A stretch of 64,000 nt of DNA from Blasia pusilla. Taxonomy: Eukaryota; Marchantiophyta; Marchantiopsida; Blasiales. Below the pieces are notes generated by a model. The model saw only the letters and a program-made list of their open reading frames with translations, was not told the origin of the DNA and did not search any database. The stretch covers positions 39,060,001-39,124,000 of the forward strand of contig CM114271.1 in the NCBI GenBank assembly GCA_050084515.1. Direction: 5' to 3'. Of this stretch, positions 22,722 to 34,699 are shown piece after piece; position 1 is the stretch's first letter; each line of letters starts with the position of its first letter. The translations under genes and the position numbers were made by a program.

Positions 22722-23540
22722 GTTGTGATAGACTCTTAAGAGAATTAGAAACATCTATTTTTTGATGTCAATATAGATGTTTGTTGGAGACACAGAGTTT
22801 GTAGATTTGTTTACAGCAAAATAGAAATGTAATGCCACTATCAAGTGGAAACTTACATTCTTTTGTTGAATGAGGAGATCCTAAATTTGTTGGGCAATTG
22901 GCTATATTTTCAGACTCAAAGTTTAAGCCTTGCCAATTGGATGCATTCTTAAAGTATGTCCTCATTTGAGTTTTAGTAATAACATGCAAACGGATTAGCA
23001 TCTTATGTTTGGTAATCATCTTGGTGTGGATTCTTGGACATTTTATCTATTCAGTTCTTAGTAATACAATGAAGTCCAGTTCTCAGTAATACAAGTCCAC
23101 AAAAGTGGATTTCGCCACCTCGATGGGTAATGTACATGACACGTGTATGAAAATGATGGGATAAACCCAATCTTCAGAGACTAGATTTAGTGCACATTCT
23201 CAAATTTGATAATAAAAAGAATGCAATTGGTCCACATATCAACATCATACGAGCTTTTAATATATTCAATGACTAGATATAGTGAAATATAGGATGACGT
23301 GGACATGAGCCATGTCATACTCGTGATAATTCTATGTCACATAGTAAGGGTGATAAGGCAACTTAACATGTCCTAAAAGACTACACAAAACCATTCTAGT
23401 CAATTGCCATGTCATCAAGCCACCACGAAGTCCTTGCGACTAGATTTCTATATGACTCGTCCTTTGCAACTAGGTACTAAACTAGTTGCAACAGTTGTAT
23501 ACCGTACACATGCACTAAAAATAGTTGTATATTTTAGTGG
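22722..23540. mobile_element. CACTA subterminal region and end
   Basis: AT-rich DNA after the TNPA-like gene contains repeated short motifs (GCGACTAG, GCAACTAG, CTAGTTGCAAC) at 23420-23500, typical of the subterminal repeats of CACTA elements. It ends in CACTAAAAATA (23513-23523) facing TATTTTAGTG (23530-23539), an imperfect palindrome made of two CACTA-type termini. The element end could be TAGTG at 23539, with the TNP2 relic that follows belonging to another copy. Confidence 0.5.
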
Positions 23541-23547
23541 CAATGGA

Positions 23548-26480
23548 CATGTTTCCTTCTAGTGGTTGTGGCAAAGGGAGAATGTGCAAGCTCGTAAATT
23601 GGGAAGAAAGAGAATGAGGTGTCCTTGCACTGGATATAAGGGCGGAGCTACCATTAGCATCCAGAAGGTGGAAGAACACTTGCAGAAGTTTGGATGCTCG
23701 CAACTTTGTCGAGTTCCAAAGAACAGTGTGGGATGGAACTCCTCTGATGAGGAGTGGCTTGCACATGACAATGAAGAGTTTAAAAAGCAAGGAGAGGAAA
23801 TATTGCGCACTGCCTCAAACTTTACGAAAGACCCTTTAAAACGTCATTGTGACCAAAAGTTGGATGTTGATATAGATATCCAGAAAATGCTCAATGACAT
23901 CTTTCAACAGTATGACCAAATGCATGAGGAGGAAGGACAAGAAACAAATGCCCATGCGACAGAACCTTATAGACAAGAAGATGATTTATCTGAAGAACCT
24001 GTGATTGGTTAGAGTTTGGAATTTGATGAGCTTGTTGAAGCATGCAAGTCATTGTTCCCGGCAGCAAAATTTTCTATACTTGCCTTTTTCATGCTCATCT
24101 TTAATATCCAAACCACCCATGGTGTTCCAAACATTCCAATAGATGAAATCCTTAAAGTTCTGGTAAGATGGTTTTGCCGACAGATAACGTAGTCCCCTCT
24201 ACTTACTATGCACCCAAGGAACTTATTGGTAGGCTAGGTCTGAGTTACAATTGCATTCATGCTTATCGAGATGGATGTGTTCTATTTGTCTCCATTTGCA
24301 AGATGTTGAAAACTGCCGGAAATGTGGGAAGTCACGGTTCAAAAAAGTGGGCAGGTCATTAGAACCTTGCAAAGAAGTAAGACATTTTCCAGTAATACCT
24401 AGAATGGAGTGGATGCTTTGATGTGCCACTCTATCCTAATTATTGACTTGGGCAGCAGATGGATTGGTTAGACATACGACTGATAGTAAGGCTTGGGTTC
24501 ATATGGATTGGTTAGACATACGACTGACAGTAAGGCTTGGGTTCATATGGATTATATCATGACTTTTCTGCAGAGAAAAGGAATTGTAGATTTGGTTTAG
24601 CTCTTGATTAATCCCTTCTTAGAGAAGTCGAGCTCGTGGTCAACATGGCCAGTGCTTTTGGTGAACTACAATTTGCCTCCTTAGTTACAAACCAAGAAGT
24701 TTTTTGTCATGTTAGCCATGATTCTACCAAGTAAGGAGAGCGTCAATGGTAGGAATATCGACACTTACCTATCTCCTCTTGTAGAATAATTCCAACAAAT
24801 GTGGGAAGGACTACACTTTCATGATGCCCAAAAAAAAGTTGGATCAAGGGAGTTCACCTTTAGGGCTGCAATTCTTTGGAAAATCAATGATTATCCAGCC
24901 TATGGTACCATATCCGGGAAAAGCCACGGTGGAAAATTGGCTTGTACTATTTGTGGTCCTCGTGTCAATTCAGATTTCTTGAAGGCTTGTGGTAAGCCTA
25001 TTTTTGGTGGTCATCGTCGATATCTCCCAATGACCCATCCATGCCGAGGGCAAAGGTTTGTTGTACATCTCAATGGTCTTGCTGAATCTAGGCCATCATT
25101 CCAGAGATGTACATCAAAGAAATTTTGAATTGGGCCAAGGAGAAAAGTTTATATGATAAAGGTGAAGGCCGAGAGGATGGTCCTCTTGATCCTTACTAGA
25201 GGACACGGGTGAAAAGGCAAAGTATACTCTACAACCTGCTTTATTGGAACGTATCCAATTGATCATTAATACATGAATTATGTAAGATTTATGTGCTTCC
25301 ATAAGGTAAAAATAATGCATGGATAGATGTTGAGTTGGCTTAAAGTTATGTATGTATCCTTAATGAACTTCCAGCATCTTCTTATATGACATATATTAGA
25401 TATAATGCACGTGGAGAAAAATATTTCCGAGAATATGGTAAGGACATTGTTTGGAGTGAAGGATACATTCAAAGATCGGAGAGACATGGAGCCTCGTGGA
25501 ATTCGACCTCACTTATGGTTACAGCCACATCCTAGTAGGGCGCATGTCATGGTGAAACCTATTGCTGATTATTTTTTATCTCAGACAGAACTTACCACCT
25601 TCTTGTCTCGAGTAGAAAACTTGAAAGTGCCCACTATGTATTGTGGTGAATTATGGAAACATGTTGTTCAAAGAAAGTTGAGCAATATGAAATCACATGA
25701 TTACCATGTGTTTATACAAGAGATCCTTCCTTATTGTCTTAGTGGCCTTATGAAAGATGCCATCAAAATCACAATATTGAGATTATCACGGATTATGAGG
25801 AGGGTGTGGGAGAAGGTCTATGGCCCTTCTCTATTTGAACAACTACGCAAGGAGACTGCCACCACTCTTTGCTTACTTGAAATGCATTTCCCCCTGCTTT
25901 CTTTGATGTCATGACACATCTTTTATTCCATGTTGTTGAGGAGCTGGACATTTGTGGGCCCGCCTTTTGTCGATGGATGTATCCTATGGAGCGGTATATG
26001 GGATACATGAAGAGATATGTTGGATCTACGGCTCGTCCTAAGGGATGTATGGTTGAGGGCTACATAAGAGATGAGGCCCAAGGTTCCATGACAGAGTAGA
26101 TGAGGAGATTTGAGGATGTGAGGACAAGAGTGTGGGATGATGGGGAGGAGGATGGAGTCGTTGGTGAAGAGCTTGAGGGTGTGGGATTGCCTTTGCCACT
26201 ATCTCCAGAGATGATCAACATGGCTCATGAGTACGTGTTACATAATACATAGATAATGGTGGAATGGCGAAGGTATTTATAAACCTTTTCAAGGCTACTA
26301 TTTTAAGGTGCAATTTTTCTTGGTCTTCTTTGTGACAAATCCACATATGTGTGCCTAACTATGTATGATTTTATTGCATTTCGACAAGAAAATGAATCAG
26401 CCAATGTAGACATACCATTTGTCAATTGGATAAAAGATGTCATTATCCAAGATAATGAAGATGGAGGAAGGGTAGTGGAC
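23548..26480 (+). pseudogene. CACTA TNP2-type transposase, broken
   Basis: Successive blocks match the plant TNP2 transposase in order. They are the N-terminal transposase-associated domain (GRKRMRCPCTGYKGG, 23600-23650), SLFPAAKFSILAFFMLIFNIQ and PSTYYAPKELIGRLGLSYNCIHAYRDGCVLF (24050-24290), and then FRAAILWKINDYPAYGTISGKSHGGKLACTICG (24860-24960) and GHRRYLP (25010-25030). Further blocks are MHVEKNISENMVRTLFGVKDTFKDR (25405-25480), GMKSHDYHV-type and LPYCLSGLMKDAIK (25690-25760), and CGPAFCRWMYPMERYMGYMKRYV (25955-26025). Stops and shifts lie at 24012, 24362, 25125 and elsewhere. The C-terminal DUF4216-like part is absent; the sequence runs into GC-rich repeats at about 26500. TNP2 is the catalytic protein of CACTA elements. 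Confidence 0.88.
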
Positions 26481-26499
26481 CCTCAAGCCCATGCCTTGT

Positions 26500-27010
26500 C
26501 TATTCCAAAATGAGCCAAGCAAGGTTGCACGTGGACAAAGTCCGTGTCCGCGCACATATGTCCGTCCCAAGGACAGACATGTCCGCGCGGGCTGGAGTGT
26601 GGGCTCCATGAGCCCGTGTTATCCGTCAGCCCGTAGCCGGGCCCGTGCACACCGAGCAATCCGCCCTTTCCCGGCCAATGCGCATCATGCTCGACCCCTT
26701 TTTTTGTCGAACCCGTTTCGCGGACAAATTGGGTCGCGTTGCGCCCTGTGATTTGTCGCTTTGGTCCTAGCCCGCATGTGAGCTCTAGGACCCACGCGCT
26801 TTGTGGCCCGCAAGCCCCAGCTCCCCCCTCGCCCGCATATGAGCCCGCGACGCCCACCCCCCCCGGCCCGCGAGCCCTCCCTTGCCCATACACAGGCCCA
26901 CACGTGAGCATGCGGGCCCTCCATAGCCCTCACTAGCCCTCCTACGAGCCCTTGAGCCTGCATCCGGGCCCGCGAGTCCCCCCCCCTGGCCAGAGTTCGG
27001 CCACGGAGCC
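26500..27010. repeat. GC-rich degenerate repeat cluster 1
   Basis: A block of GC-rich DNA in an AT-rich neighbourhood is built from repeated variants of GCCCGCATGNGGGC, CAGCCCGC and GGGCCCGC. It includes runs of seven to nine C (near 26860 and 26980). It directly follows the truncated TNP2 gene. The same kind of sequence reappears at 37630-38600 in the same orientation. Its open frames (Pro/Ala/Arg-rich) are by-products of composition. Confidence 0.75.
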
Positions 27011-27769
27011 CACCATTCCTGTGAACCCCGCGGGGACATATGGCGGCCTGGGCGTGGCTGGGGCAAAGTTCAAACTTGGCCCCAACTCCCTCCCCTCCCC
27101 TTCCCCCTTTTTCCCCTTTGGGATAAAACCCATAAGGGAAGGGCCCACAAGGGGCCCCAAAAATATACATCTGGGCGGAGTTAAAGAGTTAATTACCTAA
27201 TTATCACTTATTTTCCCTATTTATCCATTTTTTTAGTGATATTTTGGATTAGGGTCCAAATTTTTATGGTGCCTTTAGAGCTAAGGGCTTTCAAGGTTAC
27301 TCGGAATTTTTGAGAAATCCCTTGGGTGCCTTTTGGGAGTACTTGGATTTTATTTGGGACCAACTTGGATATTTGCGCTCCTTGTTGCATCTAAAATTAA
27401 CTCCAATTGACTCCACATTAGGTGAGTGTTTGTGAGTGTGGAAATCTCTTGTTTCACTAAACTTGTTTGGTGATTTTGAGATTTCCGATTCATACACCCG
27501 AGTGTTTTGACTTGTTCCATTGGTTCTCCTTAGCACATCGGGGATGTGGAGGTGATCAAGGAACCTTGTCTAAACACATCCATATCTACCTATTTCCTTT
27601 GAGAGCCCAACCAAAAGCTTCCATCATTCACGCGTTGGTATATTTTGAGCCATTTTTTTAGCATCTCACGTCATTCTCTTTTCGGTATTTTGTTATCTCA
27701 ACCCATACATTTCTTTCCCTTGTATTTTTTAAGACATTATTATCTTTTTCATCGGAGGGAAATATCTAA

Positions 27770-29143
27770 TGGGGCTGGATCATCGAGAGCGAAAGAGAAC
27801 CGAAATGAGTCCAACGTCGGGGCCAAGAGGCAAAGAGCAACTCTGAGGAATGATTTCAACATGGCCATAAGAGAGGCATGGTTAGACTGGTTTTCCAGCT
27901 TTCTTTAGACAAGAGACGATCCTATATTTCGAGGGGTATGGATGGTTTACATGACTACACCTTGGAATTGCAGAGATTGTCCAATAGACTGGCAAAGGCA
28001 TTTGACGGGGAAGTGAATGCCGTAGAGGCTGATAGGTTGACTAAATTTTGTGCACAACAAGGTGTTAACCTGGAGAGAGCATATGTAGATCTTAAGACAT
28101 ATAAGGATGAGAAGCAGAATGTTGCAGAGTCGGCTTTCCTAGAAAGATTCTTTATAGAGTTAAGAAGTGCTCAACGTCTTTTCAAGGGACGTAGTACTTC
28201 TCTGGGGTTGACATTGACCATTCCATGTGCAATAACTTTGATTTGCGATAAGAATGTGGTAATAGGACATAACCCGAGCAATATTGTGGGAACCACTTTA
28301 CACAAAATTTTGTATTGTTATAAAATAAACGGAACCCATGGCTTTAGGGCAGAAATGTACTTTTGCATGAAGGTGTATAAGGAATCATCTCTATCAAGAT
28401 CTAGAAAATCGATGATGCGAGAGGAGTTGTTTGCGAGTATTTTACATCGCTGTGTTGTTTGCATGGTGGGAAGGTTTATCGAGGATCCACCGCGTGCCAT
28501 TTTTCCATATTGGAATGGTGGACACCTCAAAAATTGGTTGCGAGCATGCCATAACTTGAAGAACAGCGTGGATAATCCATGAGAGTTGGAAAAGATGAGA
28601 TGTCTCGCAATAGCATCAAATGTCGTCTAGCTTGTGGTTGCCATTCTTGGAACCATGGAGACAATCCACAAGCGTGGGATTTTTCATACCGACCTCCATG
28701 CTAGAAACATGTTAATCCATTTTGGATCCAACTCTAGCACATACATCGGCGTTGGAGATTGGGGGAATGCCATATGGACTGATGAAGTCTTGGAATCTCC
28801 TCATAGATGGTGGCAGCATGAACAAAAAAATCATGTTGGGCATATAGCACCGAAGTTGATAGCAGGGCCTCACGAACTCCCTTTTAGCAAGGCCACTAAA
28901 ATCTATGCCCTGGGAATGATTGTGAAGAATTTGAACTATGTGACATACAACCTCTCTATCGGGAATGCCCAAGCGAACATGAGATTTTCTTATTTGGAAA
29001 GGATTCAAAAGTGGGCATTGGCTCTGAATCCCTCTGATCGCAAAAGCTTAGATTTTCTTATTGCACATATCATAGCAAATGCAAAAGTATTAGGTGTAGA
29101 CGATGTAGATTCGGGATTAAGGCCAATAACAGTGGTAGTATGA
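27770..29143 (+). pseudogene. Protein-kinase-like pseudogene
   Basis: A basic N-terminal segment (27770-27908) is followed, after a frame change, by 27878-29143, which is one frame interrupted by two stops (TGA at 28580, TAG at about 28631). Kinase-like signatures occur in order: CMKVYK (candidate beta-3 Lys, about 28366-28383), REELFA (candidate helix-C Glu), a hinge-like IFPYWNGGHLKNWL, and then HTDLHARNML (about 28684-28713, in place of HRDxxxxN). After these come GDWG (in place of DFG, about 28755), APKL (in place of APE) and ALGMIV. The changed HRD and DFG motifs suggest a divergent or inactive kinase even before the stops. It lies between CACTA and satellite sequences, so it could be TE-captured or a retrocopy. 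Confidence 0.55.
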
Positions 29144-29334
29144 TTGTAAACCCGTTTGAGGATTGGATATTTTTCATGAGAAATGAAAGACTTGGTTCAA
29201 AAACATGAATGTGTTCCTATGAAATTTTGTAAATGATGAATCTTGATTGATGTACGGATGTATTGTGTGCCATCCTATCACTATTATTGGAATCATTTCT
29301 AAATCACCTTTCTTTTTATATTTCGGTAAAAGAC

Positions 29335-31265
29335 AATATGGAGTTGCCACCTCATGAAGACCGTAGCCCTCATGACAATCAGAATGACGGAAAAGAGGAC
29401 GAACCCCTCAATACATCGACACAAGAGATCCCTCCGAAGGTGAACAAGATCGGTCTCGCAATTTGTCACGGAAGATGAATTGAAGGTGCACTGGATAGCA
29501 CCATTGACCCACAAGTTTTGAAAGGAGAGTTCAAGAAGTCTCGGCTGAAGTGGCCATAGCGTGCAATTGGAGAATTTGCAAGGAAAGTGGAAGAGAATGA
29601 CTAGACAAAGGATTGGGCTTTATTCAATGGCGTCTGAAAGTACAAAGACCTCCCCAAGAGAAAGATGAAGTTTGTGAGCAAGGTATTTTTTCAGCTCAAA
29701 GTCACGGAGTTGATGAAGGATATGGAGGTCCAGTATAGCAATGTGGATGAGGGGTCTTCAAGAAGAAATAAGAGACCAAGAGAAGAAGACAGTAGAACCC
29801 CACGACAACACTTTAAAGGAGCAAGAGTGGAAGCTTCATCACCACGAGCGTCATCACGCCATTATCAGCAAGGTGGATTGTCAAGGAGCCTTAGAGCCAT
29901 ACTGAAGAATGTATACAAGACGAGAGTGGAGATGAAGGGCGAGTACAGATGGGGGCGGAGGATAGACGAGATGGTTTGAATGACCTCTATGTAGGTCGTA
30001 GTACTAGCTTTGATGAGCCAGTGGAGAGTTTTGATCGCCCTATACATAGCGGTGCTCCTCCCCAAACCTTTTGCGGGGAGAGTGCTCCGAATAATAGCAA
30101 GGTAATGTCTCTTCTATCACACTTGGAGAGTTTAATAACAAATTCCCAACGCAATGTTGATTTGGCCGCAAAATTCAACGTTTTGAATGGGAAGTATGAA
30201 CTGTTATATGAGGAGCACATGAGATTGAAGAAAGAGATGGAGAGGCTTTTGAACAAATCTATTGCCAGAGATGACGTCCATAGAAGGCAAAGAGCTGTAA
30301 TGGTTGACCACACATAGTAGTGGAGGAGAGCATACGAGAACATCATGGCAAGAGACAGCAAGAGATGGATGAATTCTTGCGATGGAGAGCAAGAGGTAAC
30401 GTGGCAAAACTCACCCTTGAGACAACCCTACTTGAGGGTCGTTTCGTGAAGGAGGTTGATATGATCTTATTTCAACCTATCGAGTAGTTGTGGCCTCCAG
30501 CTCTACGCACAACATGGGCAACTTGTAGACAAGCTTGGTCAGGAAGACTCTATCACCTTTTTGGCATATCTTTCCGCGCTCCTTATGGAAATGCACCACC
30601 AACTTATCGCAAATTAACCCAAGAGCAAGAAAATTTCACTCTCAGTTTGGGACATCATAGCCCCTGATCAAACTATAACCCCAAAGTGAACATAGACGGG
30701 GTGGTTCAAGCGGAAATCCTTCACCAACGGAGGATTGATGGGGCAATGCGAGCATGGTTGGTCCGCTTTACTGACATGTACGATCGAGGAGAGCTTATCC
30801 ACGGAATAGCCACTGATCTCCAAAATTGAGAGGAGGAAAACTTCTTCTTTGCTCAAGGGTTGAATTGACAAGAAGCTTGAGACGCCCTCAACATAACTCA
30901 ACAACTTGTGCTAAACCATTATCAAAATTCATCGATGGATGAGCTTATTTTGAGGAGACTCAAATTGATCTTTCCACCTTTCTTATGGCAAGATATTCCT
31001 CAAAGGACTGAAGGCGGATATCCTCGAACATACCCTATTACCCTCGTCGAATGCAGGAGGAACTCTTTGGATTCTTCGAGAGAGAGTGAGAGATATTTCC
31101 GACACAGCCAACACAAGAAATTGATGATGGTGAAGCTCACGTTGAGTTGGAAAGGATTGTTCCTCGTGGAGATGGGAAGCGCATGACTAGAGCCGGGGGA
31201 AGAGGAGGAAGAAATGGTGAGACGTTGACAACGGTGTTACATATATCGGATGATGAATCTGATTA
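29335..31265 (+). pseudogene. Unidentified coiled-coil gene relic
   Basis: I do not recognise this protein. Coding-like segments in the same direction are 29338-29475 (acidic, MELPPHEDRSPHD), 29665-29979 (basic, FVSKVFFQLKVTELMKD then RRNKRPREED), and 29949-30317, which is a long helix with heptads (LLSHLESLITNSQRN, KYELLYEEHMRLKKEMERLL). Further on are 30490-30660 (LWPPALRTTWATCRQAWSGRLYHLFG) and a C-terminal tail ending HISDDESD at 31265. Stops and shifts separate the pieces. It starts about 190 bp after the kinase-like relic, so the two may come from one mobile unit. Role unknown. Confidence 0.4.
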
Positions 31266-31269
31266 GAGA

Positions 31270-31935
31270 GAATGAGTTGATATTTATATCTTTGTAATGT
31301 ACATAAGTATTAGGTTCCTCTCAATCCAGATGTTTTGTGGGGTACTCCTCATTTATTGTAAAAAATTTACAAAAAAATTCAAAATATTCCACTAAGGAAA
31401 CTTGTGAATGTGAGCCGATCACGAATGTTGTCCATGAAGTGAGTTCATGAAATGGATGAAATTTTTCTCTTCGGTTATAAATCCTTGGATAAGGTGGAAG
31501 ATACCATAATTGAATGATTTGTTTGATATAAATTTTTTTATTACTAACTCATCAAAATAAGCGATTTTCTATTATTTATTGAAAGATGGGGATTGGAAAA
31601 GGGATGATTTTTTTTTCCAAAATTAATGAAGGAAAATATATGTTTGAATTGAATTATAAAGGAAAATAATATATGCATTTTATCCCAATGACCAATATTG
31701 CATGGGGTAGAATTTGAAAGAGACTTGGGTGGAATAGAAAAGGGTTCTATTAATCTATTCATGGAGAATGAATAGATTTGGTTTCAATTTTATGGAAGGA
31801 TGAATTTACTCTAGGGAGTAGGTATCATTTACATTTGATTGCAAGAGTGTAATTACTTACAAGAATGAAAAGTAATAACTCTTCTAACATTCTATAGAAT
31901 AGTGCAGATGGTCCCAAAGTAACATCTATCACTCT
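31270..31935. other. AT-rich spacer
   Basis: AT-rich DNA lies between the coiled-coil relic and the tandem array. I see no gene, retroelement domain or clear repeat. Confidence 0.5.
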
Positions 31936-31939
31936 GGCT

Positions 31940-34070
31940 AAGTCTCATCCCAAATTAAGTTTAAAATGACCTTTTGGACTCGAAGCAGATAGCTTTGAAT
32001 GAAAAAAAAAGGGTCTTGAACTGGACATCTTGTCCAACGTTTCCATCTTGAGCCAAAATTTAGCCCAACTGGTATCCAAGGTGCATTTAGCACTCTTGCC
32101 AAGTTTAAAGCAAAATGGAGTTGGAACCACAAGCTCAAAAAGTGGCAAGTCCATTTTGGACCCGAACAATCAAACCTTCTATCAAAATAACATTTTTTCA
32201 TTTTTCATCTTGTCCAACTTTCACATTTTGAACTGAAATTTGTCCCACGTGTTCCCCAAGGTGCATGTTAAACTCTAGTAAATTTTCATTCAAAATGGAG
32301 TTGTGAGCAAAAGCCCAAAAATTACTAACTCCTTTTTGGACCCGAACCATCAAACCTTCTATGAAAAATGGTTTTTTCATTTTTCATCTTGTCCAAATTT
32401 GTCATCTTGAGCTGAAATTTGTCCAAAATGGTCCCCAAGGTGCATGTAGAACTCTTGCCAAGTTTCAGGAAAAATGAAGTTCTCAGAAAAAACTCAAAAA
32501 TTACTAACTCCTTTTTGGACTCGAACCATTAAACCTTAAATGAAAAGAAGGCCTTGTGATTTTTCACCTTCTCCAATTTTCTCATCTTGAGGTGAAATTT
32601 GGCCCACATGGTCTCCAAGGTGCATCTAGAAGTCTTTCCAATTTTCAAGTAAAATGGAGATGTGAGCAAATGGTCAAAAATCACTAACTCTTTTTTGGAC
32701 TCGAACAATTAAACCTTTAATGAAAAGAAGATCTTATGATTTTACACCTTGTCCACCTTTCTCAAATTGAGATGAAATTTGGCCCACATGGTCTCCAAGA
32801 TGCATCTAGCAGTCTTGCCAATTTTCAAGCAAAATGGAGTTGGGACCACAAGCTCAAAATTTGGCAAGTCCTTTCTAGACCCGAACCATCGGACCTTCTA
32901 TCAAAATAAGGTTTTTTCATTTTTCATCTTGTCCAACTTTGTCATCTTGACGTGAAATTTGGCCACATTTGTCCCCAAGGTGCATCTAGAATTCTTGCCA
33001 AGTTTCAAGAAAAATGAAGTTGTGAGAAAAAGCTCAAAAATTTCTAACTCATTTTTGGACCCGAAGCATCAGACCTTCTCCCAAAATAAGGTTTTTTCAT
33101 CTTGTCCAACTTCATCATCTTGAGCTCCAATTTGGCCAACATGGTTCCCAAGATGCATCTAGGACAATTGCCAAGTTATGGGAAAAATAAAGTTGTGAGC
33201 AAAAGCTCAAAAATTTCTAACTCATGTTTGGACCGAACCTATCAGATCTTCTACCAACATAAGGTTTTTTTCATTTTTCATCTTATCAAACTTTGTCATC
33301 TTGAGCTGAAATTTAGCCAACATGGTCCGGAAGGTGGCCATAGCAAGCTTACCAAGTTTGAGGCAAAATCAAGTTGTGAGAAAAACCGTAAAAAATTCTA
33401 ACTCTTTTTTGGACCCGAACCATCAGACCTTCTACCAAAATAAGGTTTTTTTATTTTTCATCTTGTCCAACTTTTTCATCTTGAGTTGCAATTTGGCCAA
33501 CATACTCCCCACAGTGCATCTAGGACTCTTGCCAAGTTTCAGGAAAAATGAAGTTGTGAGCAAACCCGAACCCTGAGACCTTCTATCAAAATAAGGTTTT
33601 CTCATATTTCTTCTTGTCAAAGTTTTCATCTTAGGTGCAATTTGGCCAACCCGGTCCCCAAGATGACCCTAGCACTCTTGCTAGGTTAGAGGAAAAATGG
33701 AGTTGTGAGCAAAAGCTCAAAAATTTCTAACTCCTTTTTCGACCCGAACCATTAGGCCTTCTATCAAAATTAGGTTTTTTCATTTTTCACCTTGTCTAAC
33801 TTTCCCATCTTGAGCTGAAAGTTTTTTGACATGGTTTCCAAGGTGCCTATTCCACTCTTGCCAAGTTTCAACCAAAATGGAGTTGTGAGGAAAACTTCAA
33901 AAATATGTAAGTACCTTTTGGCCCCAAACCACTAAACCTTCAATAGAAAGAAGGTTTTTTCATTTTTCATCATGTCCAACTTTCCCAACTTGCGTTTGTA
34001 GCATCCTTGTAAAGTTTTGAGCAAAATGGAGTTGTGACCACGAGCTCAAAAATCACACTTACCAATTTCA
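31940..34070. repeat. 180-bp tandem (satellite-like) array, about 12 units
   Basis: The landmark TTGGACCCGAAC, or a variant, recurs with its GGAC at 31975, 32158, 32338, 32517, 32697, 32877, 33057, 33230, 33411, 33740 and 33920, which is nearly every 180 bp. The ninth unit, near 33560, has lost part of itself. Each unit also carries TTTTTCATCTTGTCCAACTT, CATCTTGAGCTGAAATTTGG, CCCCAAGGTGCATCTAG and CTCTTGCCAAGTTT. Units differ from each other at many sites, so the array is not recently homogenised. The period is close to one nucleosome repeat and to that of many plant centromeric satellites. Confidence 0.93.
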
Positions 34071-34699
34071 CCTTCAATGTAAAAATGAATGCTTTATTAG
34101 TGAGAAGTATATAAAAAGGATTGTCATAAAAATGACATTCTTACAATAGTCAATACAAAACAAGTTTGCTACAACTATCTACTAATCTGTCTCACTAAAT
34201 TTTGTAATTACTCTTCTACTCTAGGTCTATGGTTGGGTCTGGTGGAATAAACTGTAAGCGGTAATTTGGCGGCTCAATAGTTCGAAGTCGGGTGGATCAG
34301 TGACGAGTTCCCATTGTAGTTGTTTCATCATCGGAGGAAATGTATGAACTATCCATGCCATGATTGATGGGTTGAGAGTTTGGAACCATTGGTATGAGAA
34401 CATCATTATCATTAGGCTTATCAACTAAGTCCACTGTTTCAGCGCTCAAAGATTATGGAGGACTATCCCGCATAGGTTCACTAGACTTGGTGGAATAATT
34501 GTGAACTCCTAGTGGTGCAACAATCTGAGGGTTGTAGGTCCTGTTAGGAGAAGTGCTGGGCAGATTGGCTTCGCTTGAAGACCTCCGTTGTTGCTCTTCT
34601 TTGTGCTCTCAAATCCAATGTTCCATTTCAACATCATCTTCATCTCTTCCAAGCCCCTCGGAATCAAAAAATTTAGTATTGCCGATATGAGTATCCTCT

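Noticed and set aside
26685-27170. Long Gly/Arg/Pro-rich frames on both strands
   Set aside because: GC-rich repeat DNA has few stop codons; overlapping frames on both strands and no domain.
31940-34070. CRISPR-like regular array
   Set aside because: Units are contiguous 180-bp repeats without unique spacers, in a plant nuclear setting.
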